Assembly (NCBI GenBank): GCA_022822445.1
Contig: JAJEBR010000068.1
Location: 26,436 to 90,435 of the forward strand
DNA from: Gemmatimonadota bacterium
GTDB lineage: Bacteria; Gemmatimonadota; Gemmatimonadetes; Longimicrobiales; Gaopeijiaceae
Reading direction: 5' to 3'
DNA length: 64,000 nucleotides
Of this stretch, positions 18,639 to 27,083 are shown piece by piece. Under the pieces are notes generated by a model, which saw only the letters and a program-made list of their open reading frames with translations, ran no database searches and had not been told where the DNA came from. Positions within the stretch are counted from its first letter, which is position 1. Each line of letters opens with the position of its first letter. A program made the translations under genes and the position numbers.

Positions 18639-18976
18639 GCGGCACGCCGCTCATAGAGCACCCTGCCTTCGCGGAGGGCCCTGGCGAGAACGTAGTTCAG
18701 CGAATCACGCCAGTACTCGACGTCCTCCCGGGAATACACCAGCACGTCTACCGGCACGGAGAACGGCCTCAGTGCCTGGCGGAGGCGGACCATCTCCTTG
18801 TGGCGACTACGGCCGGGACCGAACGGCTCGGCCTCGACAACGATAAGGTCGATGTCGGAATGTGCGTGGGAGTCGCCCCGCCCGCGCGAGCCGAAGAGGA
18901 TCACCATCTCCGGGTCCGCTTCCGCGACGAGCGCCGCGACCATCCGGTCGATGACAGCGTCGGTAATCTCGGTCAT
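18635..18976 (-). CDS. MNT-type nucleotidyltransferase (antitoxin-like)
   Basis: The protein has 113 residues. The pol-beta nucleotidyltransferase signature is intact: GSRGRGDSHAHSDIDLIVV (about residues 29-47), with the GS and D-x-D that bind nucleotide and metal, and a third Asp at VDVLVYS. Minimal nucleotidyltransferases of this kind usually inactivate a HEPN RNase toxin by AMPylation. The downstream partner overlaps it by ATGA but is only 52 codons long. Confidence 0.82.
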   Translation of the reverse strand: MTEITDAVIDRMVAALVAEADPEMVILFGSRGRGDSHAHSDIDLIVVEAEPFGPGRSRHKEMVRLRQALRPFSVPVDVLVYSREDVEYWRDSLNYVLARALREGRVLYERRAA

Positions 18977-19119
18977 GAGTGTCGCCTTGCCTCAACCTGA
19001 TTCGCGGCCCTCCCGGTAAGCCCTCCCCGTAAGGTAACTTGAGTCCCCCGCCAATTCCCTATAGCTTATCTGCCCCGCGTGAGACGCGGCGCCACGCACC
19101 GCCGGCGCGGGACACGGAC

Positions 19120-19192
19120 GCCCCCATCGTCTAGTGGACTAGGATACCTGGTTCTCAGCCAGGAGACCGGGGTTCGATTCCCCGTGGGGGTA
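19120..19192 (+). tRNA. tRNA-Glu (CTC)
   Basis: This 73-nt cloverleaf has acceptor GCCCCCA/TGGGGGT (first pair G-U), anticodon stem CCTGG/CCAGG, loop TTCTCAG with anticodon CTC at 19154-19156, and T arm GGTTCGATTCC. The CCA end is not encoded. Confidence 0.95.
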
Positions 19193-19230
19193 CTTGGCAG
19201 GCCGGAGCGGCGGTTGCGCCGGCTTGTCAC

Positions 19231-19303
19231 GGTCGCTTAGCTCAGTCGGTAGAGCACTACGCTCACATCGTAGGGGTCGCTGGTTCGAGTCCAGCAGCGA
19301 CCA
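19231..19303 (+). tRNA. tRNA-Val (CAC)
   Basis: This 73-nt cloverleaf has acceptor GGTCGCT/AGCGACC, anticodon stem CTACG/CGTAG, loop CTCACAT with anticodon CAC at 19264-19266, and T arm GGTTCGAGTCC. The CCA end is not encoded. It lies 38 bp after tRNA-Glu. Confidence 0.95.
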
Positions 19304-19430
19304 TTCCCCATCTCCTTAGGCTCTACAGACACCCCTGCGCCCGCTTCGGCACCTCGTGCTCCAGTCTTCCTACGATTTCCTCTGCCGTCACGGGTGATCT
19401 CACCGACGAGGCGGCCGTTCGCCACCGCAA

Positions 19431-20156
19431 TCAGGCGGTGAACATCCAGGACGGCCTGGAGATCGATGGCGGCGACATCATGCGCGGAGGGAGGGGCTGA
19501 GTCGGCACTTGGACTGTGGCGCCATCCGCACAGCCCCGTAGACGGGCAGGGAAGCTGAGTTCTACACGCGTGTTCGATTCATCGTCAAAGTACCGCCGGA
19601 AGTTCGTCCTCACGTCGCGGCCAAGCATCAAGAGTACAAGAAAGTCCATCTTGTACCTGCTGCCCAACGCGCGGAAGACATCGAAATCCAGCTTAGCCGA
19701 GAACGGATCAACAAAGCAGAACGACAGCAACCCTTTGTTCCTGCTGAACCTGGGCATCCTTCTGACTATCGCGGGAACAGCTTCCGAGACATCCTCTTCG
19801 ACGAGGCTCACGTCCGAATCGACGCTGAGGGCGCGGACACGAGCCTTCAGGGTTGCGACGCACCTGGGGTCGTTGTCCACAAAGATGTAGTTGGTGAACG
19901 GATCCGGTACCTGCAGCGCCGAAATGGCCGTTGTTGCGACGATCTCGCCGGTATCCTCCACACGAGCCCTCCCGGGCCCCGAGTACAAGCCCACGTAAGC
20001 CCGCTGAGGCCACCTGTTCTTCATGCCTGTGCTGAAGAGTCGGACATAGTAGTTGTGCAGCCTGATCTTCTCGAGAGAATGGTCCTTGATGGATGGCGTA
20101 TAGAGACCGTCGTCTTCCAACTCACGGAGGAGCCCGTCTTCCAGCCTCGCGTTCAT
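19431..20156 (-). CDS. tcmP: TcmP-family three-Cys-motif partner protein, probably 3'-truncated
   Basis: The protein has 241 residues. It shows the family's start (SLEKIRLHNYYVRLF), a methyltransferase-like GLYSGPGRARVEDTGEI segment, IFVDNDPRC and FCFVDPFSAKLDFDVF. The function of TcmP is not established; it regularly sits beside a DUF5131 (Gp37/Gp68) protein, as here. The start codon overlaps the DUF5131 stop (TAATG). Typical members run 300 residues or more. Here similarity ceases near RLRGC and the last 30 residues are Pro/Ser-rich and unlike the family, so the 3' end may have been lost near the tRNA-Val gene. Confidence 0.78.
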   Translation of the reverse strand: MNARLEDGLLRELEDDGLYTPSIKDHSLEKIRLHNYYVRLFSTGMKNRWPQRAYVGLYSGPGRARVEDTGEIVATTAISALQVPDPFTNYIFVDNDPRCVATLKARVRALSVDSDVSLVEEDVSEAVPAIVRRMPRFSRNKGLLSFCFVDPFSAKLDFDVFRALGSRYKMDFLVLLMLGRDVRTNFRRYFDDESNTRVELSFPARLRGCADGATVQVPTQPLPPRMMSPPSISRPSWMFTA

Positions 20157-20923
20157 TAGCCAGCCACCGCCCCAGGCATCTCATCCCAGATCCTGCCCTC
20201 CAGCTCCCGCCCGCCCGCTTTCGGAGTGCGCCCTCCCCACTGCTTGAAGAAGAACGGGACGTCGGCCGACTGGCACTGATTGCGCAGTTCAATGATCCAT
20301 TCCGGCATGATCGGTCGTCTGACAGGCCCGCTCTCGCCCCCTGCAATCAGCCAGTGAATCCCGGTCAGGTCGAGCCTCAGGGGGCCAATCAAGGGCTCGC
20401 AAGAAAGAAAGCGAACCGTGGCGGGAACGCTTCGCAGGTGGCGAACGCGGTAGCCAGCCGACTGATCCTCGACCGATGCCCCAAGCCAAATGTGCTCAGG
20501 GAATGGCCCGCCATCGAAAAGATCCCGGTTGTCCTTCCAGAACCGGAGCACTCTCGCCGGGCGCTTGGTGAGCACCTGATAGGTATGCCAGTCCGCCCGA
20601 AGCATCGCTCGAAAGATCTGGCGCGCAAAAGCTACCGGTACATGCGCGTGGAACAGGTCGCTCATGCTGTTGACGAAGACCATTCTAGGTTCGCGCCACT
20701 TTTCCGGCTGCCCGAGCCGTTCCGGCCAAATGCGGACTGCGAAGGGATCAGAGCGGGCGATGTCGGAATCAACAACGGGTGCGCGGGCGAGGTATGCGGT
20801 CCTGAGAAGCCTGCTCGCCAGCGTTGCCGCGTAGCAGTTGTCGCAACCCCTGGAGACACGAGTGCACCCTGTGACGGGGTTCCAAGTCGCATCCGTCCAT
20901 TCGATTCCCGTGCCTGTTGCCAC
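20156..20923 (-). CDS. DUF5131 (phage Gp37/Gp68-type) three-cysteine protein
   Basis: The protein has 255 residues. The N-terminal IEWTDATWNPVTGC and C-x6-C-x2-C cluster (CTRVSRGCDNC) are the hallmark; the cysteines probably bind an iron-sulfur cluster as in radical SAM proteins. Further family segments visible are FVNSMSDLFH, WLGASVED, FLSCEPLIGPL and WLIAGGESG. Members are frequent on phages and islands, and the biochemical role is not settled. It overlaps tcmP by one base. Confidence 0.88.
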   Translation of the reverse strand: MATGTGIEWTDATWNPVTGCTRVSRGCDNCYAATLASRLLRTAYLARAPVVDSDIARSDPFAVRIWPERLGQPEKWREPRMVFVNSMSDLFHAHVPVAFARQIFRAMLRADWHTYQVLTKRPARVLRFWKDNRDLFDGGPFPEHIWLGASVEDQSAGYRVRHLRSVPATVRFLSCEPLIGPLRLDLTGIHWLIAGGESGPVRRPIMPEWIIELRNQCQSADVPFFFKQWGGRTPKAGGRELEGRIWDEMPGAVAG

Positions 20924-21212
20924 TCGACCTCCTCAGCAGTGACCGAATATCTACCGAAACCATTCTAACAGATCTCCCGTCCCAGCGGAAGCCCGCCGGA
21001 CCTCTCCGACCGACATTCAGATCGGATAGGCCACTCCCGGCTACGTCCCCCATTCCCGGCTACGTGCGGGCGAAACCCGGATTCAGGGTGAATTGTAGGC
21101 GTTCGACGACTCTTGCGAAATGTCGGCGAACGACGACAAGTCGGTAATGTCGTTGTCCGACAACACCAGGTCATAGGGAGATACTTCTCCTTGACCAGCT
21201 CCAGCCATCCCA

Positions 21213-21229
21213 ACTAGTCTTAGACTGGT
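21213..21229. promoter_or_regulatory. Inverted repeat similar to the first TA operator
   Basis: ACTAGTCT-T-AGACTGGT has 8-bp arms with one mismatch, 46 bp before the antitoxin at 21275. The ACTAGTC half-site also occurs in the operator at 17686-17707. Confidence 0.45.
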
Positions 21230-21252
21230 CTAATCCTTCAATCCGTCCAAAA

Positions 21253-21268
21253 CGTTTCAGCTGAAACG
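21253..21268. promoter_or_regulatory. Perfect 16-bp palindrome over the antitoxin translation start region
   Basis: CGTTTCAGCTGAAACG is exactly self-complementary and ends 6 bp before the ATG at 21275. It occupies the place of the ribosome-binding site, where no purine-rich site is seen. It is a likely repressor operator. Confidence 0.55.
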
Positions 21269-21274
21269 CCTTCC

Positions 21275-21520
21275 ATGTCCCACATCGGCGCCTTCGAAGC
21301 CAAGACGCACCTTCCCCGACTCCTGCGGCGCGTGCAGGCCGGGGAACGGTTCGTCATCACCAGGCACAACCGGCCGATCGCCGAGTTGATCCCCTATCGG
21401 GCCGAGGACGCGGCCAGGGTCGAAGCGGCGATCGCGGACCTGAAGGACTTCCAGCGAACCCACACCTTGGGCGGCCTCTCCGTTCGGGAGATGATTGAAG
21501 CGGGCCGCAGGCGCCGATGA
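21275..21520 (+). CDS. Phd/YefM-family antitoxin
   Basis: The protein has 81 residues. IGAFEAKTHLPRLLRRVQAGERFVITRHNRPIAELIP is the characteristic Phd/VapB-type N-terminal domain; the C-terminal part (GLSVREMIEAGRRRR) is the usual toxin-binding tail. The stop overlaps the toxin start (ATGA at 21517). The two inverted repeats upstream are probable autoregulation sites. Confidence 0.9.
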   Translation: MSHIGAFEAKTHLPRLLRRVQAGERFVITRHNRPIAELIPYRAEDAARVEAAIADLKDFQRTHTLGGLSVREMIEAGRRRR

Positions 21521-21933
21521 CCTTCGTGCTCGATTGCTCGGTGACGATGGCGTGGCTGTTCGCCGACGAGGCCACGCAGGAGACGGAGCGGCTGCGCGAT
21601 TCCCTGATCGGCGGGCGGGCGTTCGTCCCGGCGCTCTGGCCGATCGAGGTGGGAAACGTGCTCCGCGCAGCCACCCGGCGCGGACGGATCGCCCGGTCCG
21701 ACTGGGGCCGGATTCGCGACAACCTCGAGGCGCTTCCCGTCGAGATCGATCCGGTTGCCACCTCCGTCGTCTGGGGAGACGTCCTCGAACTCGCTCACGA
21801 CCACCGGCTCTCGGTCCATGACGCCGTGTACCTGGAGCTGGCGGGGCGGATGCGGCTGCCGCTGGCGACGCTGGACCTCGCGCTGGCCAGCGCGGCGCTC
21901 GGGCTGGGGTTGGAGGTGCCGACGGTAGGCTGA
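21517..21933 (+). CDS. VapC-family PIN-domain toxin, active site intact
   Basis: The protein has 138 residues. All four expected acidic residues are present: Asp6 in FVLDCSVTMAWLF, Glu in WPIEVGN, Asp in SVHDAVYLELA and Asp in LATLDLAL. PIN toxins of this group cleave specific RNAs when the antitoxin is degraded. Unlike the VapC at 18030, nothing appears lost. Confidence 0.9.
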   Translation: MTFVLDCSVTMAWLFADEATQETERLRDSLIGGRAFVPALWPIEVGNVLRAATRRGRIARSDWGRIRDNLEALPVEIDPVATSVVWGDVLELAHDHRLSVHDAVYLELAGRMRLPLATLDLALASAALGLGLEVPTVG

Positions 21934-21956
21934 ACCGGTCCCCCGCGTCGCCCGCG

Positions 21957-23153
21957 TCAGCCTGACTCCCGAAAGGTCATTCGCACGATCTCGGGGATGT
22001 CGAAGGCCCGCGTTCCCACACCGACGGCCGCGTCGCCCCGGATTGCGCCCTCCCGTAGGGACACGTCCAGCGGCCACTGAGCGTCGAAGAGGAAGTCGCC
22101 TGCGTGATCATACACCTGCGCTGTCGCGAGCGAGTCGCCATCCTCCTCCCACAGCTGCACCCAGAGCCTGCCGTCCTCGTCATACCACATGTATTTGATC
22201 GGCGGCTTTCGGTCGGGAACTGTGAGCTCCGGATAGTCTCCGGGCTGGTATGCGGTCCTCAGGCTGTCCACCACGAACTCCTCGCGTCGGCGCTCCGCAT
22301 TTGAGACCCTGGGGCCGACCTGCTCGCGCGTAATCGTGCGGAACCGGACACCTCGTTCGTCATACAGATCGATCTCGTAGCGCCGGGTCACGCACCTGGC
22401 GTACGCGCCCGAACGGGCGTCGGCCAGACGATCCGCTGGGGCGAACGGACCGAGCACTTCAACCCAATTCGACCCCGGCGTTCCCGGAAACGTAAACCTC
22501 CTGGCGCCCAGTTCTTCGCCGGAAACATGCCGGGGCAGGGTGTCTTCCCGGACGACGATTCCGTCCGGGTCGACCCAGAGGCGCACACCGTGCAACGGGC
22601 CGTCACAACTCGTGAGGCCGATCAGTCCGTCGGCGGCGAAGAGCGGCTTGCGGGAACTCAGACACCGCATTTGCTCCTCCCGGTGCCGATAGAGCGACAA
22701 GGACCCGAGGTACGACGCCCCGGCCGGCTCGAGTGCGTAGGTCAGAAAGGCATGGGGACCACGCGAATAATTGAAGATCCACACCGAACCCGCCGGATCC
22801 ACGGCGACCGTCCACGGCCGGTCGAACTCACCAGGGCCTTCCCCAACTCCTCCGATCTCGGTGATGAACCGGCCATCCGAAGCGTACAAACCCACCCGTT
22901 GCGCCATGTAGTCCGACACCACAAGCCGGTGATCCGGCAGCAACGCGAGCCCGCGAACATCGGCGAACTGGTACTCCTCACCCGCCGCAATGTCGCCGCC
23001 GATCCGGAAGTCGACATCCGCCACGCGGCGTTCCGGCCGGTCGACCGCGCTCGTCTCTTCGGAGTTGCCGGCGCCTCCTCTGTCCCCACACCCCGCCAGG
23101 AGCGTGACTCCCAGGAGGAAGCACCAGGGCAGCCGGCCGACCGGGCGCGGCAA
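21957..23153 (-). CDS. Six-bladed beta-propeller (NHL-type) lipoprotein
   Basis: The protein has 398 residues from the TTG at 23153. This start gives a compact lipoprotein signal (PWCFLLGVTLLAGC) and avoids the 64-bp overlap with the upstream gene implied by an ATG at 23306. The mature part has repeated propeller strands (FADVRGLALLPDHRLVVSD, GRFITEIGGVGEGPGEFDRPWTVAVDPAGSVWIFN, LWVDPDGIVV). A GEGPGEF..P element is typical of 6-bladed NHL-like propellers common in Gemmatimonadota and Bacteroidota. It is presumably attached to the membrane on the outside; no ligand is known. Confidence 0.72.
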   Translation of the reverse strand: MPRPVGRLPWCFLLGVTLLAGCGDRGGAGNSEETSAVDRPERRVADVDFRIGGDIAAGEEYQFADVRGLALLPDHRLVVSDYMAQRVGLYASDGRFITEIGGVGEGPGEFDRPWTVAVDPAGSVWIFNYSRGPHAFLTYALEPAGASYLGSLSLYRHREEQMRCLSSRKPLFAADGLIGLTSCDGPLHGVRLWVDPDGIVVREDTLPRHVSGEELGARRFTFPGTPGSNWVEVLGPFAPADRLADARSGAYARCVTRRYEIDLYDERGVRFRTITREQVGPRVSNAERRREEFVVDSLRTAYQPGDYPELTVPDRKPPIKYMWYDEDGRLWVQLWEEDGDSLATAQVYDHAGDFLFDAQWPLDVSLREGAIRGDAAVGVGTRAFDIPEIVRMTFRESG

Positions 23154-23242
23154 CCGTCCGCCGATGATCCCCGCGTCCGTACAGGATGCGTCGGCGCGCG
23201 ATTGGAGCTGGGCCCTGTTCCGCCGCGAGCCAGGCCCACGCC

Positions 23243-23914
23243 CTAGAAGCACACGGGCTTCCGCTCCGCGAGTTCCACCCCCTCCTCCGCCGCAATCGCC
23301 TCCCATACGAAGGGTGCCTCACCCGCGAAGGCGAGGCAATCGTACAGCGGCTCCATTCGGGTGCTGGCACCGGTGAAGGTGTAGGGACCGCTCAACCAGC
23401 TCTCCTTCGCCGTCAGGCGCGCGGTCCAGCCGCCCCCGGCCGTGCGGAGGTCGACCAGAAGGTGTGCCGGCAAGCCGTAGTCCGACGGTGCGCCGAATCC
23501 GGGGAGATCGTCGACGGAGGCGGCGTATTCCCCGGTCTGCTCCAGATGCCGGTCCTGGGCGGTGACCAGTGCGTCCAACGCGCCGAGCCGGTCTTTCCGG
23601 GTTTGCTCGACCCACTCCTCCGTCAGGGTGTACCAGGCCCCCGACTGCACCTGGATCCTGTAGTTCTCTTCCACCCAGCGCCAGCACACCATCTCCCACG
23701 AATGGACTTGCCGGCCATCGTTCTTGAGCCACTCGGGAAAACCCACGAGTTCGCCGTCGTGCACTTCGTGGTTGAGCAGGATGACAAAATCCGGCATGTC
23801 CTCTCCCACCGGACCCCTCGGGCGACACTTGGGCCCTTCGGATGGGCGATCGAGAACGCCCGCGGGCGCTACGCCCCCGAGCAACAGAAGCAGTGCGGTT
23901 GCGAGCTTTGGCAT
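23243..23914 (-). CDS. Secreted protein of unknown function
   Basis: The protein has 223 residues with a short signal peptide (KLATALLLLLGGVAPAG). A Trp-rich central helix region (HSWEMVCWRWVEENYRIQ) precedes a stretch (ALDALVTAQDRHLEQTGEYAASVDDL) that recalls the globular part of pilin-like proteins, followed by short beta strands. There is no prepilin cleavage site. It lies upstream of, and in the same direction as, the propeller lipoprotein; the two may form a unit. Confidence 0.6.
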   Translation of the reverse strand: MPKLATALLLLLGGVAPAGVLDRPSEGPKCRPRGPVGEDMPDFVILLNHEVHDGELVGFPEWLKNDGRQVHSWEMVCWRWVEENYRIQVQSGAWYTLTEEWVEQTRKDRLGALDALVTAQDRHLEQTGEYAASVDDLPGFGAPSDYGLPAHLLVDLRTAGGGWTARLTAKESWLSGPYTFTGASTRMEPLYDCLAFAGEAPFVWEAIAAEEGVELAERKPVCF

Positions 23915-24110
23915 GGTATTCCTCCTCCGGGGCGCGGCCCCGGCACCTGAGCTGGGCAGGCCGGTCGAAATCGCTGGACGACCCCGGCCTACTCAAGCTA
24001 CGAAAATTGCGGTAGCTCTATTACAGTAGCCGCCTGCACTCTTCGCCGCAAGCGCGCTGGAGACGGTCCCCGTTCCGGGGATCGGAGCCTGTCCCGATCC
24101 CCTCCTCGCC

Positions 24111-26270
24111 TCAGGCCAACGCCGGAATCCTCGGCTCCACCTTCTCCACCCGCCCCACCCCCACCCCCGGCTCCCACCCCACCACCCTTCCCGCCACCGC
24201 CGACGCGGCCACCGAGTAGGGCGACACCAGGTACAGCTGCCCCGGCCCCGAGCGGCCCGGGAAGTTGCGGTTCTGGGACGACACGCTCACCTGGTCCGGC
24301 GAGCGCGTGATCCCCGGCCCGGCGGCGATGCACGCGCCGCACCCCGGCTCGATGAACTCGGCGCCGATCGCGCGGAAGAGATCCAGGTAGCCCTGCTCGC
24401 GTGCGTACTCGCGCACGTCGGTGGAACCGCACTGGATGTAGCACTTCACATCCGGGTGGACCCCGATCCCCCAACGATCGCGCGCCTCGCGGAAGACCCG
24501 GGCGTACATGTCCATGTCCTCCTTCTTGCCGGCCGTGCAGGACCCGGCGTAAGCGATCTCGATCGGGACCGGGTCGGCGAGCTCGTCGATGTAGAGGCCG
24601 TTCCCGGGATCGCCGGGGAGCGCGACCATCGGGCGCAGCCGCGAGGCGTCGATCTCGATGACCTTGACGTACTCGGCGCCGGGGTCGCTGTGGACGCCGT
24701 CGACCAGCGCGCGGGCGCGCTCGTCGTCCATCCCCCGCTCCTCGACCAGGAACTCCACGGTGCGCTCATCCGCCGCGACCAGGCCCGTGAAGGCACCCAC
24801 CTCGGCGGCCATGTTGGTCATCGTGGCGCGCTCGTCGACGCTCAGCCGCTCCACGACCGGCCCCGCGTACTCGATGATCTGGCCGATCGCGTGCCCGTCG
24901 CGCACGTAGGGGTGCCGCAGGATCTCGAGCATCAGATCCTTGGCGGTGCAGTTCGCGGGGAGCGTGCCGTCCACCACCACCTTGAACGACGGCGGGATCC
25001 GCGCCCGCACGTCCTTCGTGATCCACGAGTTGAAGATCGCCGTGGTGCCAACCCCGAAGGCCAGCGCGCCGACCGCGCCCGCGTGGGGCGTGTGCGAATC
25101 GGTCCCGATGATGAGCATCCCGGGCTCGGCGTAGTCCTCCAGTATCTTGGAGTGGCAGATCGCCTCGGAGCCCATCACGTGGCCCTGCTGCTCGCCGTAG
25201 AGGCGGATCCCCTGCTTCTCCGCGAACTCGCGCTGCTTGACCTCCAGCTCGTTGGCGACCGCGAGCAGGCCCTGCTCGATCCGCTCCTGGCTCATCACCT
25301 TGTGCAGGAAGGTCAGGTGGTCGCGGAAGAATAGGATCGAGTCCGGGTCGAGGACCTTCGCGTCGGCGCCCAGCTTCTGCTCGAAGAAGATGGCGGCCAT
25401 CGGGGTCACGTACTCGTGCGAGAAGCGGATGTCGGCGCGGAAGAAGCCGGCCTCGCCGGGTTCGGCCGACGCGGTGCCGATGCGCCCTTCGGCGGCGTCG
25501 ACGACCCACTTCCGGGCGAAGATCTTCTCGCCGAGGGTCATGGGGCGGGGGGTGGAAGCGCGGCGGCTGTCGCCCGGTTGCCCGTTCGGCCCGACGGTTC
25601 GCGCCCGCCCCGCGTCGCCTGCGGGAGTTCCGCCCAGCGCGCGCGGCGCCGGGAGCGTCACCTGGCCCCCCATCCGCGCCATGTTGAACTCGAACAGCCC
25701 TCCGTACTCGATGATCTGCCGCGTTATGTCGTCCTTCCCGGCGGTGAATTCGCTCAGCGCGATCGGTTCACCCGACCGGATCCGCTCGATGAGCCCGAAG
25801 TCGGTCGTGGTCAGAATCCCCAGATTCTGGCAGTTCTCGTTGTAGATGCGTTCGATGCTCTCGCTGACGACGACCTTGATCCCGGCCATCAGCTCGGCGT
25901 AGGGGCTCTGCTCACGGCTGGACCCCTTGCCGCGGCGCTTGCCGGCGACGGAGCAGACGAAGCCGCCCGCACGCACGGTCCCGCGCTCGATGGGGGCCTC
26001 GACACCCCCGTTGGCGCTCGCGACCTCCAACCCCAAATAGGGGAAGTCCCCCAGGGTCTCGTCGTAGAAGAAACAGATGTAGGCGGGAGTGATCTCGTCG
26101 GTGCTGATCTGGTCGCGGAGGCTGGCCTTGAGTTCGGGTGTCAGCTCCGGGTCCAGACCCTCGTGGAGCTGGCGCCGGATCAGCTCGGCGTCGTCCGCGA
26201 GGAAGAGGACGCGGCCGACGAAGGAGATTTCGGGCGGCCTTTTGGGGGGGACTGGGACGGTGTGGCGCAT
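24111..26270 (-). CDS. Aconitase-family hydratase with the swivel domain fused at the N-terminus
   Basis: The protein has 719 residues. The ATG at 26270 (MRHTVPVPP) is preferred to an upstream in-frame start. The N-terminal 200 residues correspond to the LeuD/swivel part (STDEITPAYICF..). A Gly/Arg/Pro-rich linker about 40 residues long follows. The remainder is the LeuC-like catalytic part with GTDSHTPHAGAVGALAFGVG, the [4Fe-4S] cysteines in AGSCTAGKKED and EPGCGACIAAGPG, and a C-terminal SSQNRNFPGR. It is of the aconitase/isopropylmalate isomerase superfamily; aconitate, homoaconitate and isopropylmalate cannot be told apart by eye. No leu or TCA genes are adjacent. Confidence 0.82.
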   Translation of the reverse strand: MRHTVPVPPKRPPEISFVGRVLFLADDAELIRRQLHEGLDPELTPELKASLRDQISTDEITPAYICFFYDETLGDFPYLGLEVASANGGVEAPIERGTVRAGGFVCSVAGKRRGKGSSREQSPYAELMAGIKVVVSESIERIYNENCQNLGILTTTDFGLIERIRSGEPIALSEFTAGKDDITRQIIEYGGLFEFNMARMGGQVTLPAPRALGGTPAGDAGRARTVGPNGQPGDSRRASTPRPMTLGEKIFARKWVVDAAEGRIGTASAEPGEAGFFRADIRFSHEYVTPMAAIFFEQKLGADAKVLDPDSILFFRDHLTFLHKVMSQERIEQGLLAVANELEVKQREFAEKQGIRLYGEQQGHVMGSEAICHSKILEDYAEPGMLIIGTDSHTPHAGAVGALAFGVGTTAIFNSWITKDVRARIPPSFKVVVDGTLPANCTAKDLMLEILRHPYVRDGHAIGQIIEYAGPVVERLSVDERATMTNMAAEVGAFTGLVAADERTVEFLVEERGMDDERARALVDGVHSDPGAEYVKVIEIDASRLRPMVALPGDPGNGLYIDELADPVPIEIAYAGSCTAGKKEDMDMYARVFREARDRWGIGVHPDVKCYIQCGSTDVREYAREQGYLDLFRAIGAEFIEPGCGACIAAGPGITRSPDQVSVSSQNRNFPGRSGPGQLYLVSPYSVAASAVAGRVVGWEPGVGVGRVEKVEPRIPALA

Positions 26271-26517
26271 TCTTCGTGCAGGGATGGGTGTGAACCTATT
26301 TGGAAAGATACCACCGGTGGGGCGGCTGGCGAGCCGAGTTGCGCGGGTCCATGCAGTGGAAGCGGTCCACACCACAGCCGCACGACGGCCGGGGCGGGGT
26401 GGCCATCAAGGCGCCCCTCTGGTTCACCGTGCGCCTGTGGGAAGACGGTGGCCCGGTAGCGGACGTGCTCACGGCAGAGCCCACGGTGACGAATAGGAGA
26501 GCGAAGCAAGTCGAGAA

Positions 26518-27078
26518 TTGACATTGTCGAACTATCGAGCTACGCTTTCTGACATATCAAATGGAGCCACTCCCAACCAGAGGAGGAAGCACGTGAGCGA
26601 TGGCCCGTGGAAGAGCCTACTGTGGTGGACCACCAAGTCTTGTTGGAAACGCAATAGCTGGAGTTCCGTCGGAGGTTCGTGGCGCCACTGTGGCGTCTGC
26701 GCTGCCTGCATGTTGAGGCGGGTAAGCGTCCACGCAGCCGGTCTCGCCGAGCACCCAGAGACATACGTCTGCACCAACATGAGTGCGGCAACGTTGGAAT
26801 CCGCCGTACACCCTGATTTCGAGCGCCTGAACGATGCCTACCGGGAGTACGCCTTCGCGGGGGTCCTCCACATGCACCACCTCGCTACCATGGCAGACCC
26901 CGGGGTCCGACAGATCGTCGGTCGCCACGCCCGTTCCCTCCGACCGGTACTCCGGGCCAAAGGGGACCCGGAGGAGCGTCTCGTGCGCCTCCTCGAGAGG
27001 CATGCCGACGAGTGGCGCGCCTACCTCAACGCGCTGAAGCCGAGTTCATTCGTCAATCAGTGGATTCGGAGAAACTGA
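26518..27078 (+). pseudogene. C-terminal fragment of a QueC-like protein
   Basis: 186 codons are open, and the region around TTKSCWKR..WRHCGVCAACMLRRVSVHAAG has the zinc-binding SC..CGxCxxC-x-x-RR pattern that closes 7-cyano-7-deazaguanine synthase (QueC)-like proteins. The ATP-pyrophosphatase N-domain (SGGxDS) that should precede it is absent; upstream is a 247-bp stretch without a recognised gene and then the divergent hydratase. QueC-like genes occur both in queuosine synthesis and in defence islands (for example QatC). This copy is probably a remnant. It ends 5 bp before the XRE gene chosen start. Confidence 0.5.
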
Positions 27079-27083
27079 CGACC

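Larger units (their letters stand above)
20924..21274. other. 350-bp gene-poor stretch rich in short repeats
   Basis: No confident gene lies between DUF5131 and the second antitoxin. Direct repeats CAYTCCCGGCTACGT lie at 21032-21046 and 21051-21065, 19 bp apart. A palindrome GTTGTC-C-GACAAC is at 21152-21164. On the minus strand a 41-codon frame (21083-21208) reads YDLVLSDNDITDLSSFADI, which looks like one leucine-rich-repeat unit; it may be a remnant or chance. Confidence 0.5.

Noticed and set aside
19237..19425. A 62-codon minus-strand frame containing WTRTSDPYD
   Set aside because: This is the well-known false protein made by reading a tRNA gene (tRNA-Val) in antisense.
19100..21300. Integrase or attachment-site duplication beside the tRNA genes
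   Set aside because: No integrase or recombinase gene was found, and no second copy of the tRNA 3' end was seen in the window. The island idea rests only on the cassette and the truncated gene.
26271..26517. A small plus-strand gene (26300-26521) between the hydratase and the QueC-like fragment
   Set aside because: The translated product has no recognised family, no ribosome-binding site is evident and the frame ends just at the next start; support is too weak.
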